Virus record (IMG/VR): IMGVR_UViG_3300043427_000103
Span: 1 to 22,306 of that record
Source: a virus
Strand: one strand, 5' to 3'
Length of the DNA stretch: 22,306 bases
Position numbers and translations under genes: made by a program. Numbering within the stretch: position 1 is the stretch's first letter; the number at the start of each line of letters is the position of its first letter. The notes under the pieces were generated by a model. It had not been told where the DNA came from. It saw nothing but the letters and a program-made list of their open reading frames with translations, and ran no database searches. This document shows positions 14,866 to 22,306 of the stretch, one piece after another.

Positions 14866-17800
14866 ATGGTTACAAGTTTAATTATAGGTTTAGAAGCAAT
14901 TGGCTTTTCTACGGCAATGGCAACCTTTGCCGTTAACTTTGCCGTTTCTTATGTTGTTACCCGTGCCTTTGCAGATAACCCCGAACAACAACAAGACATG
15001 GGCGTAAGGCAACAAGTACCGCCAAGCGCGGTTAACGCTATTCCTATTGTTTATGGCAACGCGTACATGGGCGGCACATTTGTTGATGCGGTGCTGACAA
15101 CCGACCAAAAAACTATGTACTATGTTTTGGCTATTTCAAGCATTAGCCCTAACGGGCAATTTGCTTTTGATACCGCAGATATGTACTACGGTGATAGAAA
15201 AATTACTTTTGATGGTTCAGATTTAACTAAAGTTGTTAGCCTTACCGATGAAGCGGGAAATGTAGATACAAAAATTAGCGGCAACCTTTACATCAATCTT
15301 TATACATCTACCGCGGGCGGTACTATTACATCCGCTAACGGCGCATCAGCACCTAGCACGGTTATGGGCGGTTCTGATATTGCCGTTGGTCAGCGTTGGA
15401 CAGGCACAAGGCAAATGAATGGTTTAGGCTTTGCCATTGTCAAACTAATTTATAACCGCGATGCTGATACGACACAATTACAACCTATCACATTTAAAGT
15501 AGCGCATACGCTAAACGGAACAGGCGTAGCCAAAGCGGGCGATGTTTGGTATGACTACATGACCAACGCGGTTTACGGCGGTGCGGTAGATGCGGCGTTT
15601 GTTAATAGCACAAGCGCAACCGCGTTAAATGCTTATGGCGACCAAATTATTACATTTACAAATAGTAGTGGCGTACCATCTACGCAACCGCGTTACCGAA
15701 TTAACGGCGTGTTAGATGCGGGGCAAACTGTATTAAGTAACATTGACCGCATAATTTCATCTTGCGATTCTTGGATGACCTACAACGCCGCGTTGGGTCA
15801 ATGGTCAATTGTTATTAACAAAGCAGAATCTACCGCGTATGCTTTTAATGACAACAACATTATTGGCGAAATTCGCGTTAGTGCAACCGACATTACAAGT
15901 TCAATTAATCAAGTTGAAGCGCGATTCCCGTTTAAAGAAAACCGCGACCAAGCCGCATTTGTAAACATTGAAACACCTAGCGGTTTACTGTATCCCAACG
16001 AACCCGTTAACAAGTATTCAGTTACTTACGACATGGTTAACGATTCGGTGCAAGCGCATTACCTTGCCAATCGTTTGTTGGAACAAGCCCGCGAAGATTT
16101 AATTGTTTCTTTTAGCACTACCTATTACGGAATTCAAGTAGATGCGGGCGATGTAGTTAGCGTTACCAATACTGATTACGGATGGGCAAGCAAACTATTC
16201 CGCGTAATGAAAGTTAACGAAGCATCATTACCCGATGGTTCATTGGGTGCTAAATTAGAACTTAGCGAATACAACGCACAAGTTTATGATGACCAAGACA
16301 TAACGCAATTTACGCCAATTCCAAATAGCGGTTTATCATCGCCCGTTTTCTTTTCATCATTAACCGCGCCAACGGCTACGGGTTTCCCTAGCGCGGTTGT
16401 TCCAAATATTAGCGTACAAGTTTTTATACCCGTTACGGGGCGCGTTACTTTTGTAAATCTTTTCTTTACAACAAGCGCAACGCCTACCGCATCGGATTGG
16501 AAATTACTTGCATCGGCAAATTCAAGCAATAGCCAACCTATTGGCAACAACTTTAACTATACTTTTACAAACAATATTATTAATACGGGAACGTATTATT
16601 TTGCCTACCTTGTTGGTAATGAAATTGGGCAATCTGCTTTAAGTACGGCAAGTAGCGCATTTGTTTGGAATCCGGTAGCCCCCGCGGGGCAAGCCGGTCC
16701 GCTTGTCGATATATCCGGATTTACCGCATTTAGCAAATCAAGCACGGGCGTTATTACGCCATCTTCGGTAACGCTTACGGCGGTTACGCAGAATGTTACA
16801 TCGCCTACATATGCATGGGCAATTACGGGATCAACGCCTACAACCGGCTCGGCATCTACCATTCTTATTACGCCCGATTCGGGGGCAACTAGCGTTACCG
16901 CTTCTTTAACTGTTAACGGTAGTAACCTAGCAAGCGCCATTACAAGAACCATAACAATGGCTATTGTTGATGATGGCGCAAACGGAACTACGGGCGTTCA
17001 AACGGCGCGCCCTACTGTTTTTCAATGGGCGCTATCAACGCCATCCATTAGCGGTACATCTACCTATACATGGGCAACCGGCGCATATACCGCCCCTAGC
17101 GGTTGGTCAACCTCTATTACTACCGCCCCAACCGCCGGCTATATTTTGTATGCGGCAACCGTTCCTATAACGGCATCGGCAACCGCAACAACAACAACGA
17201 TTAATTGGACAACGGCAAGTATTATTGTTTCGGGTTACGCGGGTACTAATGGAACAAATGGTACGGATGGAACAGATGGTACAAATGGTACGGATGGTAC
17301 GGATGGTACTAACGGCGCATCGGCAAGAATTATGTATGCGCGCATTGCAAGCAACCCAACGCCCGTATCGGGAACGGTAACGGTAGCCGGCGATAACCGC
17401 CCAACGGGTGCGCAAGCAAGCGCGGTATGGGGCGCGGCATTTAATGTTACTTGGTATGCAAATGATCCAAACCCATCAAGCAATGATTCTTTGTACCAAG
17501 CGGATGCCATCTACAACGGTACTTCTACCTTTTGGTCAACCCCCTACATTTCATCGCTAAAAGTTGGCGCGCTTTCCGCCGTATCTACTAATACCGGTAG
17601 CCTAACCGTTAGCGGAACATTCCAAGCAAATACCGCGGCAATTAGCGGTACTACGATGACGGGTTCGGGGGGGGTACTTTATTCAACCGGTAACTTTGCG
17701 TTTGGTAATCCAACAACTAACATTTCTTTTAACGGCACTCAAATGTCGCTAAACGGTAATGTTGTTGCTACCGGAAACATCAATGCTAATGCCGTAACAT

Positions 17801-18165
17801 TAACTTCTAGTGCTTTTACATCCGCAACATATTTAAACACTACAACCGCATATCAAGATGCACAAACATTATCAATAACAACTAACGGAAGCCAAGTTTA
17901 TGTTTCTTCATCCGGTAGCCCCGTTTCCGGTATTTATATAGATGGAGATACCCAAGGTTCGTTTAGTCCGCAATTTAGATTGGTTAGAGATTCAACCGTT
18001 TTAATGCAAGGCGGTTTTAACCCATCAATGTCTTATAGCGATACGCCATCAGCGGGAACTTATACTTATAGATTGCAAGTTCTTAGTCAAACATCGCAAG
18101 GCACTCTACAAGATTATGCAGGGATTTCTAATCGTTCATTATTTGCAATTGAGACAAAACGATGA
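14866..18165 (+). CDS. Tail tip attachment protein, gpJ-like hub with collagen-like C-terminal stretch
   Basis: The 1099-residue protein forms the central tail hub and probably carries receptor-binding parts. I take ATG 14866 (AGGGA five bases upstream) rather than the in-frame 14773, which lies inside the acetyltransferase gene. Residues about 35-520 resemble the gpJ/Phage-tail_3 hub: AVNAIPIVYGNAYMGGTFVD, WYDYMTNAVYGGAVD, SCDSWMTYNAALGQWSI, and GIQVDAGDVVSVT. A fibronectin-like domain follows (about 535-605). From about residue 603 the sequence changes style (see the CCGG finding), with immunoglobulin-like strands, then a collagen-like stretch of eight G-T-N/D triplets (residues 793-816), and a beta-rich C-terminus ending in LFAIETKR. 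The first 30 residues are hydrophobic. Its stop overlaps the next ATG by four bases. Confidence 0.88.
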   Translation: MVTSLIIGLEAIGFSTAMATFAVNFAVSYVVTRAFADNPEQQQDMGVRQQVPPSAVNAIPIVYGNAYMGGTFVDAVLTTDQKTMYYVLAISSISPNGQFAFDTADMYYGDRKITFDGSDLTKVVSLTDEAGNVDTKISGNLYINLYTSTAGGTITSANGASAPSTVMGGSDIAVGQRWTGTRQMNGLGFAIVKLIYNRDADTTQLQPITFKVAHTLNGTGVAKAGDVWYDYMTNAVYGGAVDAAFVNSTSATALNAYGDQIITFTNSSGVPSTQPRYRINGVLDAGQTVLSNIDRIISSCDSWMTYNAALGQWSIVINKAESTAYAFNDNNIIGEIRVSATDITSSINQVEARFPFKENRDQAAFVNIETPSGLLYPNEPVNKYSVTYDMVNDSVQAHYLANRLLEQAREDLIVSFSTTYYGIQVDAGDVVSVTNTDYGWASKLFRVMKVNEASLPDGSLGAKLELSEYNAQVYDDQDITQFTPIPNSGLSSPVFFSSLTAPTATGFPSAVVPNISVQVFIPVTGRVTFVNLFFTTSATPTASDWKLLASANSSNSQPIGNNFNYTFTNNIINTGTYYFAYLVGNEIGQSALSTASSAFVWNPVAPAGQAGPLVDISGFTAFSKSSTGVITPSSVTLTAVTQNVTSPTYAWAITGSTPTTGSASTILITPDSGATSVTASLTVNGSNLASAITRTITMAIVDDGANGTTGVQTARPTVFQWALSTPSISGTSTYTWATGAYTAPSGWSTSITTAPTAGYILYAATVPITASATATTTTINWTTASIIVSGYAGTNGTNGTDGTDGTNGTDGTDGTNGASARIMYARIASNPTPVSGTVTVAGDNRPTGAQASAVWGAAFNVTWYANDPNPSSNDSLYQADAIYNGTSTFWSTPYISSLKVGALSAVSTNTGSLTVSGTFQANTAAISGTTMTGSGGVLYSTGNFAFGNPTTNISFNGTQMSLNGNVVATGNINANAVTLTSSAFTSATYLNTTTAYQDAQTLSITTNGSQVYVSSSGSPVSGIYIDGDTQGSFSPQFRLVRDSTVLMQGGFNPSMSYSDTPSAGTYTYRLQVLSQTSQGTLQDYAGISNRSLFAIETKR
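17242..17313 (+). repeat. Nine-base tandem repeat encoding eight collagen-like G-T-N/D triplets
   Basis: Eight consecutive 9-bp units of the form GGT ACN AAY/GAT encode Gly-Thr-Asn or Gly-Thr-Asp. The Gly-x-y periodicity is that of collagen-like linkers seen in phage fibre proteins, and such units readily expand or contract by slippage. This stretch separates the Ig-like part of the tip protein from its C-terminal receptor-distal region. Confidence 0.85.
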
Positions 18166-18572
18166 GTTACACAATTTACAATCAAAATAGCGGACAAATT
18201 CTTAGAATTGTTCAAACAACTAATATTCAAGAGCAACTACAAGATGGCGAATCATACATTGATGGCGCAATTGATGATTCTGCTTATTACATTGAAAATG
18301 AATCGCCAATAGCAATACCGCCTAAACCTAGCCAATATTCAGTTTTTGATTTCACTACAAAGCAATGGGTTGAAAACGAAACAATGGCAATTTCTGATGT
18401 TCTTATTAAACGGCAAAGATTGTTGTACGCAAGCGATTGGACGCAGATACCGAACAACCCGCTAACCGCAGAACAACAAACGGCTTGGGCAACCTACCGG
18501 CAAGAACTACGCGATATACCGCAACAATCCGGCTACCCATTTAATGTTGTTTTTCCCGTTGCCCCAATTTAA
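18162..18572 (+). CDS. Tail fibre assembly chaperone (Phage_tail_APC type)
   Basis: The 136-residue product has the hallmark of proteins that fold or trimerise the adjacent tip or fibre protein: near residues 85-130, RQRLLYASDWTQIPNNPLT, EQQTAWATYRQELRDIP, QQSGYPFNVVFPVAP. This D-W-T-Q/x-(L/I)-P-(D/N), YRQ-x-LRDIP, GYP pattern is typical of the Phage_tail_APC family. The first 60 residues are a variable acidic region (QDGESYIDGAIDDSAYYIEN). It overlaps the gene upstream by four bases and is therefore co-translated with it, which fits a dedicated chaperone for that C-terminus. It is the last gene of the CCGG-rich island, supporting its joint inheritance with the tip domain. Confidence 0.85.
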   Translation: MSYTIYNQNSGQILRIVQTTNIQEQLQDGESYIDGAIDDSAYYIENESPIAIPPKPSQYSVFDFTTKQWVENETMAISDVLIKRQRLLYASDWTQIPNNPLTAEQQTAWATYRQELRDIPQQSGYPFNVVFPVAPI

Positions 18573-18657
18573 TTAAACGGCTAAAATTTAAACAAGATAA
18601 GATACCAATTCCCCGCGGGTACGCGGATGTTCGACCTATGTATAGGGAACGCTAAAC
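18573..18657 (+). promoter_or_regulatory. Intergenic gap with short GC hairpin, possible promoter
   Basis: This 85-bp gap is one of the longer spacers in the window. It holds a perfect 5-bp stem CCGCG (18613-18617) / CGCGG (18622-18626) with a 4-base loop and no T-run, so it does not look like a terminator. A TATGTATAG stretch near 18636-18645 resembles a -10 element, but no convincing -35 hexamer is placed upstream. It marks the boundary between the tip/chaperone module and the long fibre genes, and could carry a promoter for them. Confidence 0.25.
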
Positions 18658-19143
18658 ATGGCTTTATTTTCTAAGAATGTCATTACGCAAGTAAGCGGAT
18701 TTGACAACCCGCTAATTACGGGCGAATTGGTCTATAACCAACGATGGTATTGGAATATAACAATTCTTAATATCGCGGGTACGCCAGTTGACCTATCTAC
18801 GGCAACAATTACCGCGGATATTGCGCGTAGGCAAATTTCAAACTTGATTGATACCCGCAACGGGTTATCGTTTGATGTAGCCAACTACGCTACCGTTCCT
18901 ACGCCTATCAACCTAACGATTACCAATAAGGTAAACGCCGCGGGTTCTTTTACATTGGTAATTGATGATACGGCTTGGGGCTTAATTAACACCGACCCTC
19001 AACTAAAAATTGATGAACAAAACCCCGTTTGCTTTACGGGGAAAATTAAGATTTCATTTGCCGCCGCTTCTCCAACGCCCGCCGAAGATGACATTATCTT
19101 TTTAATGTTCTTGGTTCGTTCGGATGGTGTTACTGTACTTTAA
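18658..19143 (+). CDS. Putative fibre-associated beta-sandwich protein, unknown
   Basis: The 161-residue protein is mostly beta by composition. An N-terminal part (NPLITGELVYNQRWYWNITI, then LNIAGTPVDLSTATITADIA) has the G-x-P-x-D-L-S/T pattern of small Ig-like adaptor domains found at the start of baseplate and fibre-connecting proteins. A C-terminal part (AAGSFTLVIDDTAWGLINTD and KIKISFAAASPTPAEDDIIF) completes the fold. No family can be named with confidence. It begins after the tip/chaperone module and precedes the giant fibre gene by 12 bp, so it may link the fibre to the tail tip. It lacks CCGG sites, like the genes that follow it and unlike the preceding 1.9 kb. Confidence 0.5.
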   Translation: MALFSKNVITQVSGFDNPLITGELVYNQRWYWNITILNIAGTPVDLSTATITADIARRQISNLIDTRNGLSFDVANYATVPTPINLTITNKVNAAGSFTLVIDDTAWGLINTDPQLKIDEQNPVCFTGKIKISFAAASPTPAEDDIIFLMFLVRSDGVTVL

Positions 19144-19155
19144 GGGGATTTGAAA

Positions 19156-22100
19156 ATGGCTATTTCTAAAGTTGTTGTAGTTGACGGTAACAACCTTATT
19201 GTTCGCGTTGACAGGGGCGTTGCGGGTCGCGGCGTAACGGATGTTGAACCCGTTGTTATAGATGGTTCGTTGTACCTTATTTTTACTTTTTCTGATGGCA
19301 CTACCGACACGGTTGGCCCAATCAGCACAATTCAATATGTTGGAACATCGCCAATTGTTGTAAACGGTTCAACAATCAGTTTAACTACCGTTCCCGTTAA
19401 CTTAGGCGGTACGGGACAAGTTACCGCCAACGCGGGTTTTAACGCCCTTGCGCCTACGCAAACAGGCAATACAGGCAAGTACCTTAAAACTGATGGCACT
19501 AATTCCGCTTGGGATTTGCTAGACATTTCTACCGCCGATATTACGGGTACATTGCCCATCGTCAACGGCGGTACGGGGCAAACTACTGCTAACGCAAGTT
19601 TTAATGCGCTTGCCCCTAGCCAAACAACTAATACGGGAAAATATCTTAAAACCGATGGAACAAATACATCTTGGGATTTACTAGATATTTCTACCGCAGA
19701 TATTACTGGCGTATTGCCCCTTGCCAATGGTGGTACTGCATCATCTACTGCAAGCGGTGCGCGTACTAACTTAGGTTTAGGCACTATTGCTACACAAGAT
19801 GCAAGTAGCGTTGCTATCACGGGCGGTAGCATTACGGGGATTACTGACCTTGCCGTAGCCGATGGCGGTACTGGTGCTAGTAATGCCGCTGATGCACGAA
19901 CTAATTTGGGTTTAGGTACGATTTCTACACAAAACGCATCAAGCGTTTCTATTACTGGCGGCACTATTACAGGAATCACCGACCTTGCCGTTGCTGATGG
20001 CGGTACTGGTTCAAGCACCGCGGCGGGTGCAATGGTTAATCTATTGCCATCGTACACAGGCAACGCAAACAAACGCCTTGGTTTAGATGGCACGGCTACG
20101 GGTTTGGAATGGGTAACGGATGGTGGTGGTACGGTTACATCGGTTGATGTATCGGGCGGCACTACGGGTTTGTCCTTTAGCGGTGGGCCAGTTACCACAA
20201 GCGGCACAATCACACTAAGCGGCACATTAGATTTAGACAACGGCGGTACAGGCGCAACAACCGCGGCGGGCGCAAGAACTAACCTTAACGCCGCTGACCA
20301 AGCCTTAACGCTGACCGCGGGAACTGGTTTGTCGGGCGGCGGCGACCTTACGGCTAATCGTAGTTTCAGCATCACAAATACGGGCGTTACCGCGGCGGCT
20401 TATGGTGCGGCATCTAAAACGCTAACGGCAACGGTTAATGCACAAGGTCAACTAACTGTTTTAGCCGATACGCCTATTGCTATTACCAATACCCAAATTT
20501 CGGGGCTTGGTACTATGTCAACGCAAAACGCTAATGCGGTTGCGATAACGGGCGGCACAATTACTGGCATTACAGATTTGGCGGTTGCTGATGGCGGCAC
20601 GGGCGCAAGCGATGCGGCAGGGGCAAGAACAAACCTTAACGCGGCTAACCAAGCAACAACCATTACCGCGGGTACGGGGCTTTCGGGCGGCGGTGATTTA
20701 TCTGCTAACCGCACAATCGACATTGCCAATACAACGGTAACGGCGGGTGCATTTGGTTCTGCATCTAACACCCTTACGGCTACAGTAAATGCACAAGGTC
20801 AGTTAACCGCATTGGCGGCAACCCCAATTGCAATTGCAAATACTCAAATATCGGGTTTGGGTACGATGTCAACGCAAAATTCCAATGCCGTAACTATTAC
20901 GGGTGGAAGCATCACAGGCATTACAGACCTAGCCATTGCTGATGGCGGTACAGGCGCATCTAACGCCCCTGATGCGCGTTCTAATCTTGGCTTGGGTAGT
21001 GCGGCAGTATTGAACGCGGGCGTTGCTTTAGGCGTTGCTACGCTAGATGCGGGCGGTACTGTACCTTTGTCGCAAATCCCTGCAAGTATTCAGGGCGGCG
21101 TAAGTTACCAAGGCGCATGGAACGCATCAACCAATACGCCTACGCTTGTATCTAGCGTTGGTAGCAAAGGTTATTATTATGTTGTTTCCGTTGCGGGCAA
21201 TACAAACCTTAACGGTGTAACCGATTGGTTGGTAGGCGATTGGGCAATCTACAACGGTACGGCATGGGAAAAGATTGATAACACCGACCAAGTGGCAAGC
21301 GTTAACGGCTACACGGGCGTTGTTGTTTTGTCTAACACCGATGTTGGCGCACCGCCTACAAGCCTAACAATCAGCGCGGGAACGGGTTTAAGTGGTGGTG
21401 GTAGCCTAGCCGCCAACCGCACCCTTTCAATCGCTAATACAACCGTTACCGCCGCGCCTTATGGAACTGCAAGCGCAGTACCTACATTTACAGTAAATGG
21501 TCAGGGTCAACTAACCGCGGCATCTGATGTAACGATTGCTATTGCCAATACGCAAGTATCAGGGCTTGGCACAATGTCAACCCAAAACGCAAATAGCGTT
21601 GCCATCACAGGCGGTAGCATCACGGGCATTACCGATTTGGCTATTGCTGATGGTGGAACGGGTGCAAGCACCGCCCCTGATGCGCGAACAAATCTTGGGC
21701 TTGGCACTATTGCAACGCAAGATGCAAGTTCTGTAGCCATTACAGGCGGTTCAATTAACGGTACAACCATTGGCGCAACTACGCCATCAACAGTAACGGG
21801 AACAACGGTTACGGCAACAACTTTGGTTGTTAACGATAACGCTACGCTTGGTTCATCAAATACTGATACTGTTACTTTTAATGGTCGAGTAAATTCAGAT
21901 TTAGAACCCGCTACTGACAACGCTTATGACTTGGGTAGAACAGGTCACGAGTGGCGTAATTTGTATTTGACGGGTACAGGCAACATTGACAATTTGATTG
22001 CTGATACTGCGGATATAAATGGCGGCACTATTGATGCAACTGCTATCGGTAGCACAACGCCATCATCGGGTGCGTTTACAACTGTTACCGCATCTACCGC

Positions 22101-22306
22101 AATTGGCGTTGCTTCAGGCGGTACGGGCGTTACAACTTCTACGGGTTCGGGTTCGGTAGTTCTATCTACAAGCCCAACATTGATTACGCCTTTGCTTGGT
22201 ACGCCTACATCCGCTACTTTAACTAACGCAACCGGCTTGCCTTTAACAACCGGCGTAACGGGTACTTTGCCTATCGCTAATGGCGGTACGGGGCAAACAA
22301 CGGCTA
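19156..22306 (+). CDS. Giant repeat-built tail fibre protein (3' end outside the window)
   Basis: The reading frame opens at ATG 19156 (AAGGGG about eight bases upstream) and stays open to the last base, encoding at least 1050 residues. The N-terminus (residues 1-70, MAISKVVVVDGNNLIVRVDR and SDGTTDTVGPISTI) resembles tail-fibre attachment starts. The rest is repeats: two 54-residue units, 45-residue ADGGTGASNA...RTNLGLG units, and 117-residue units each beginning (T/S)AGTGLSGGG. The GGTG(A/Q)-type segments match known phage tail repeats (PTR family). A distinct module near residues 676-720 (SKGYYYVVSVAGNTNLNGV, WLVGDWAIYNGTAWEKIDNT) and one near 920 (AYDLGRTGHEWRNLYLTG) are common fibre modules. 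No stop and no C-terminal receptor-binding domain or peptidase_S74 is seen within the window. Confidence 0.85.
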   Translation, partial: MAISKVVVVDGNNLIVRVDRGVAGRGVTDVEPVVIDGSLYLIFTFSDGTTDTVGPISTIQYVGTSPIVVNGSTISLTTVPVNLGGTGQVTANAGFNALAPTQTGNTGKYLKTDGTNSAWDLLDISTADITGTLPIVNGGTGQTTANASFNALAPSQTTNTGKYLKTDGTNTSWDLLDISTADITGVLPLANGGTASSTASGARTNLGLGTIATQDASSVAITGGSITGITDLAVADGGTGASNAADARTNLGLGTISTQNASSVSITGGTITGITDLAVADGGTGSSTAAGAMVNLLPSYTGNANKRLGLDGTATGLEWVTDGGGTVTSVDVSGGTTGLSFSGGPVTTSGTITLSGTLDLDNGGTGATTAAGARTNLNAADQALTLTAGTGLSGGGDLTANRSFSITNTGVTAAAYGAASKTLTATVNAQGQLTVLADTPIAITNTQISGLGTMSTQNANAVAITGGTITGITDLAVADGGTGASDAAGARTNLNAANQATTITAGTGLSGGGDLSANRTIDIANTTVTAGAFGSASNTLTATVNAQGQLTALAATPIAIANTQISGLGTMSTQNSNAVTITGGSITGITDLAIADGGTGASNAPDARSNLGLGSAAVLNAGVALGVATLDAGGTVPLSQIPASIQGGVSYQGAWNASTNTPTLVSSVGSKGYYYVVSVAGNTNLNGVTDWLVGDWAIYNGTAWEKIDNTDQVASVNGYTGVVVLSNTDVGAPPTSLTISAGTGLSGGGSLAANRTLSIANTTVTAAPYGTASAVPTFTVNGQGQLTAASDVTIAIANTQVSGLGTMSTQNANSVAITGGSITGITDLAIADGGTGASTAPDARTNLGLGTIATQDASSVAITGGSINGTTIGATTPSTVTGTTVTATTLVVNDNATLGSSNTDTVTFNGRVNSDLEPATDNAYDLGRTGHEWRNLYLTGTGNIDNLIADTADINGGTIDATAIGSTTPSSGAFTTVTASTAIGVASGGTGVTTSTGSGSVVLSTSPTLITPLLGTPTSATLTNATGLPLTTGVTGTLPIANGGTGQTTA
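19405..19728 (+). repeat. Two tandem 162-bp units in the fibre gene
   Basis: Units 19405-19566 and 19567-19728 each encode 54 residues beginning GGTGQ and containing FNALAP, NTGKYLKTDGTN, WDLLDISTADITG. They differ at only a few residues but many synonymous bases. Confidence 0.85.
19723..20037 (+). repeat. 45-residue PTR-like repeats in the fibre gene
   Basis: Units of 135 bp at 19723-19857 and 19858-19992 encode A(N/D)GGT, RTNLGLGTI, TQ(D/N)ASSV, ITGG, ITGITDLAV. A third, degenerate copy starts at 19993 and breaks off after about 15 residues. Confidence 0.8.
20314..21723 (+). repeat. Three 117-residue modules in the fibre gene
   Basis: Modules of 351 bp start at 20314, 20665 and 21373 with (T/S)AGTGLSGGG and continue through AT or FTVN.QGQLT, ISGLGTMSTQN (VSGLG in the third) and ITGITDLA(V/I)ADGGTGAS. 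The last two are separated by a roughly 360-bp non-repeat module near 21016-21372. Confidence 0.8.

Noticed and set aside
17107-17510. Minus-strand frames rich in Thr, Ile and Arg opposite the collagen-like stretch
   Set aside because: These are explained by the 9-bp repeat read on the opposite strand; no independent evidence.
18611-18626. Short GC hairpin in the gap before 18658 as a terminator
   Set aside because: The stem has only five pairs and there is no T-run after it.
19332-20375. Long minus-strand open frame opposite the fibre gene (347 codons)
   Set aside because: It mirrors the Gly/Thr/Ala-rich repeats of the plus-strand fibre. Its composition (Pro/Val-rich, repetitive) is the expected antisense artefact, and there is no ribosome binding site.

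Overview
The window is the late structural region of a tailed dsDNA bacteriophage. Every gene lies on the + strand and most are packed end to end with ATGA overlaps, single-base gaps or spacers under 40 bp. An HK97-type terminase, portal, S78-like prohead protease and HK97-fold capsid point to Caudoviricetes. The phiE125-gp8-like connector, tail-tube genes, programmed -1 frameshift before the tape measure, and J-like tip protein indicate a siphovirus-like virion. No integrase, lysis, replication or host gene is visible, so a free phage genome and a prophage cannot be told apart. GC content is moderate, and Shine-Dalgarno sites (AAAGG, AGGA, GAGGT) indicate a bacterial, probably proteobacterial, host. 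The host itself cannot be named from this sequence.

Layout: 77-2105 packaging motor (TerS, TerL); 2130-5800 portal, small linker ORF, protease and major capsid protein; 5814-5843 an intrinsic terminator; 5859-6875 a second, shorter capsid paralog; 6887-8323 connector, head-closure and tail-completion genes; 8357-9382 two tandem tail-tube paralogs; 9379-10344 two small unknown ORFs and an HK97-gp10-like protein; 10341-11185 G/GT tail assembly chaperones joined by a -1 frameshift; 11178-13187 tape measure; 13184-14421 two minor tail proteins; 14418-14864 a GNAT-type acetyltransferase; 14866-18165 J-like tip protein with a collagen-like stretch; 18162-18572 tail-fibre assembly chaperone; 18658-19143 a small putative fibre-associated protein; 19156 to the window end, a very large repeat-built tail fibre, incomplete.

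The genes encode one assembly line. The terminase fills a prohead built by portal, protease and capsid. Connectors close the head. Tube protein polymerises around a 669-residue tape measure, which predicts a tail of about 100 nm at the usual 1.5 Angstrom per residue. The tip and fibres recognise the host.

Most notable: (1) both the capsid shell protein and the tail-tube protein are present as tandem diverged paralogs, and the capsid pair is split by a strong terminator that could set their ratio; (2) a textbook G GGA AAC slippery site is followed after 6 nt by a 12-bp stem-loop; (3) CCGG and GATC are almost absent from the window except in a roughly 1.9-kb island covering the tip-protein C-terminus and its chaperone, which looks like a transferred host-range module.
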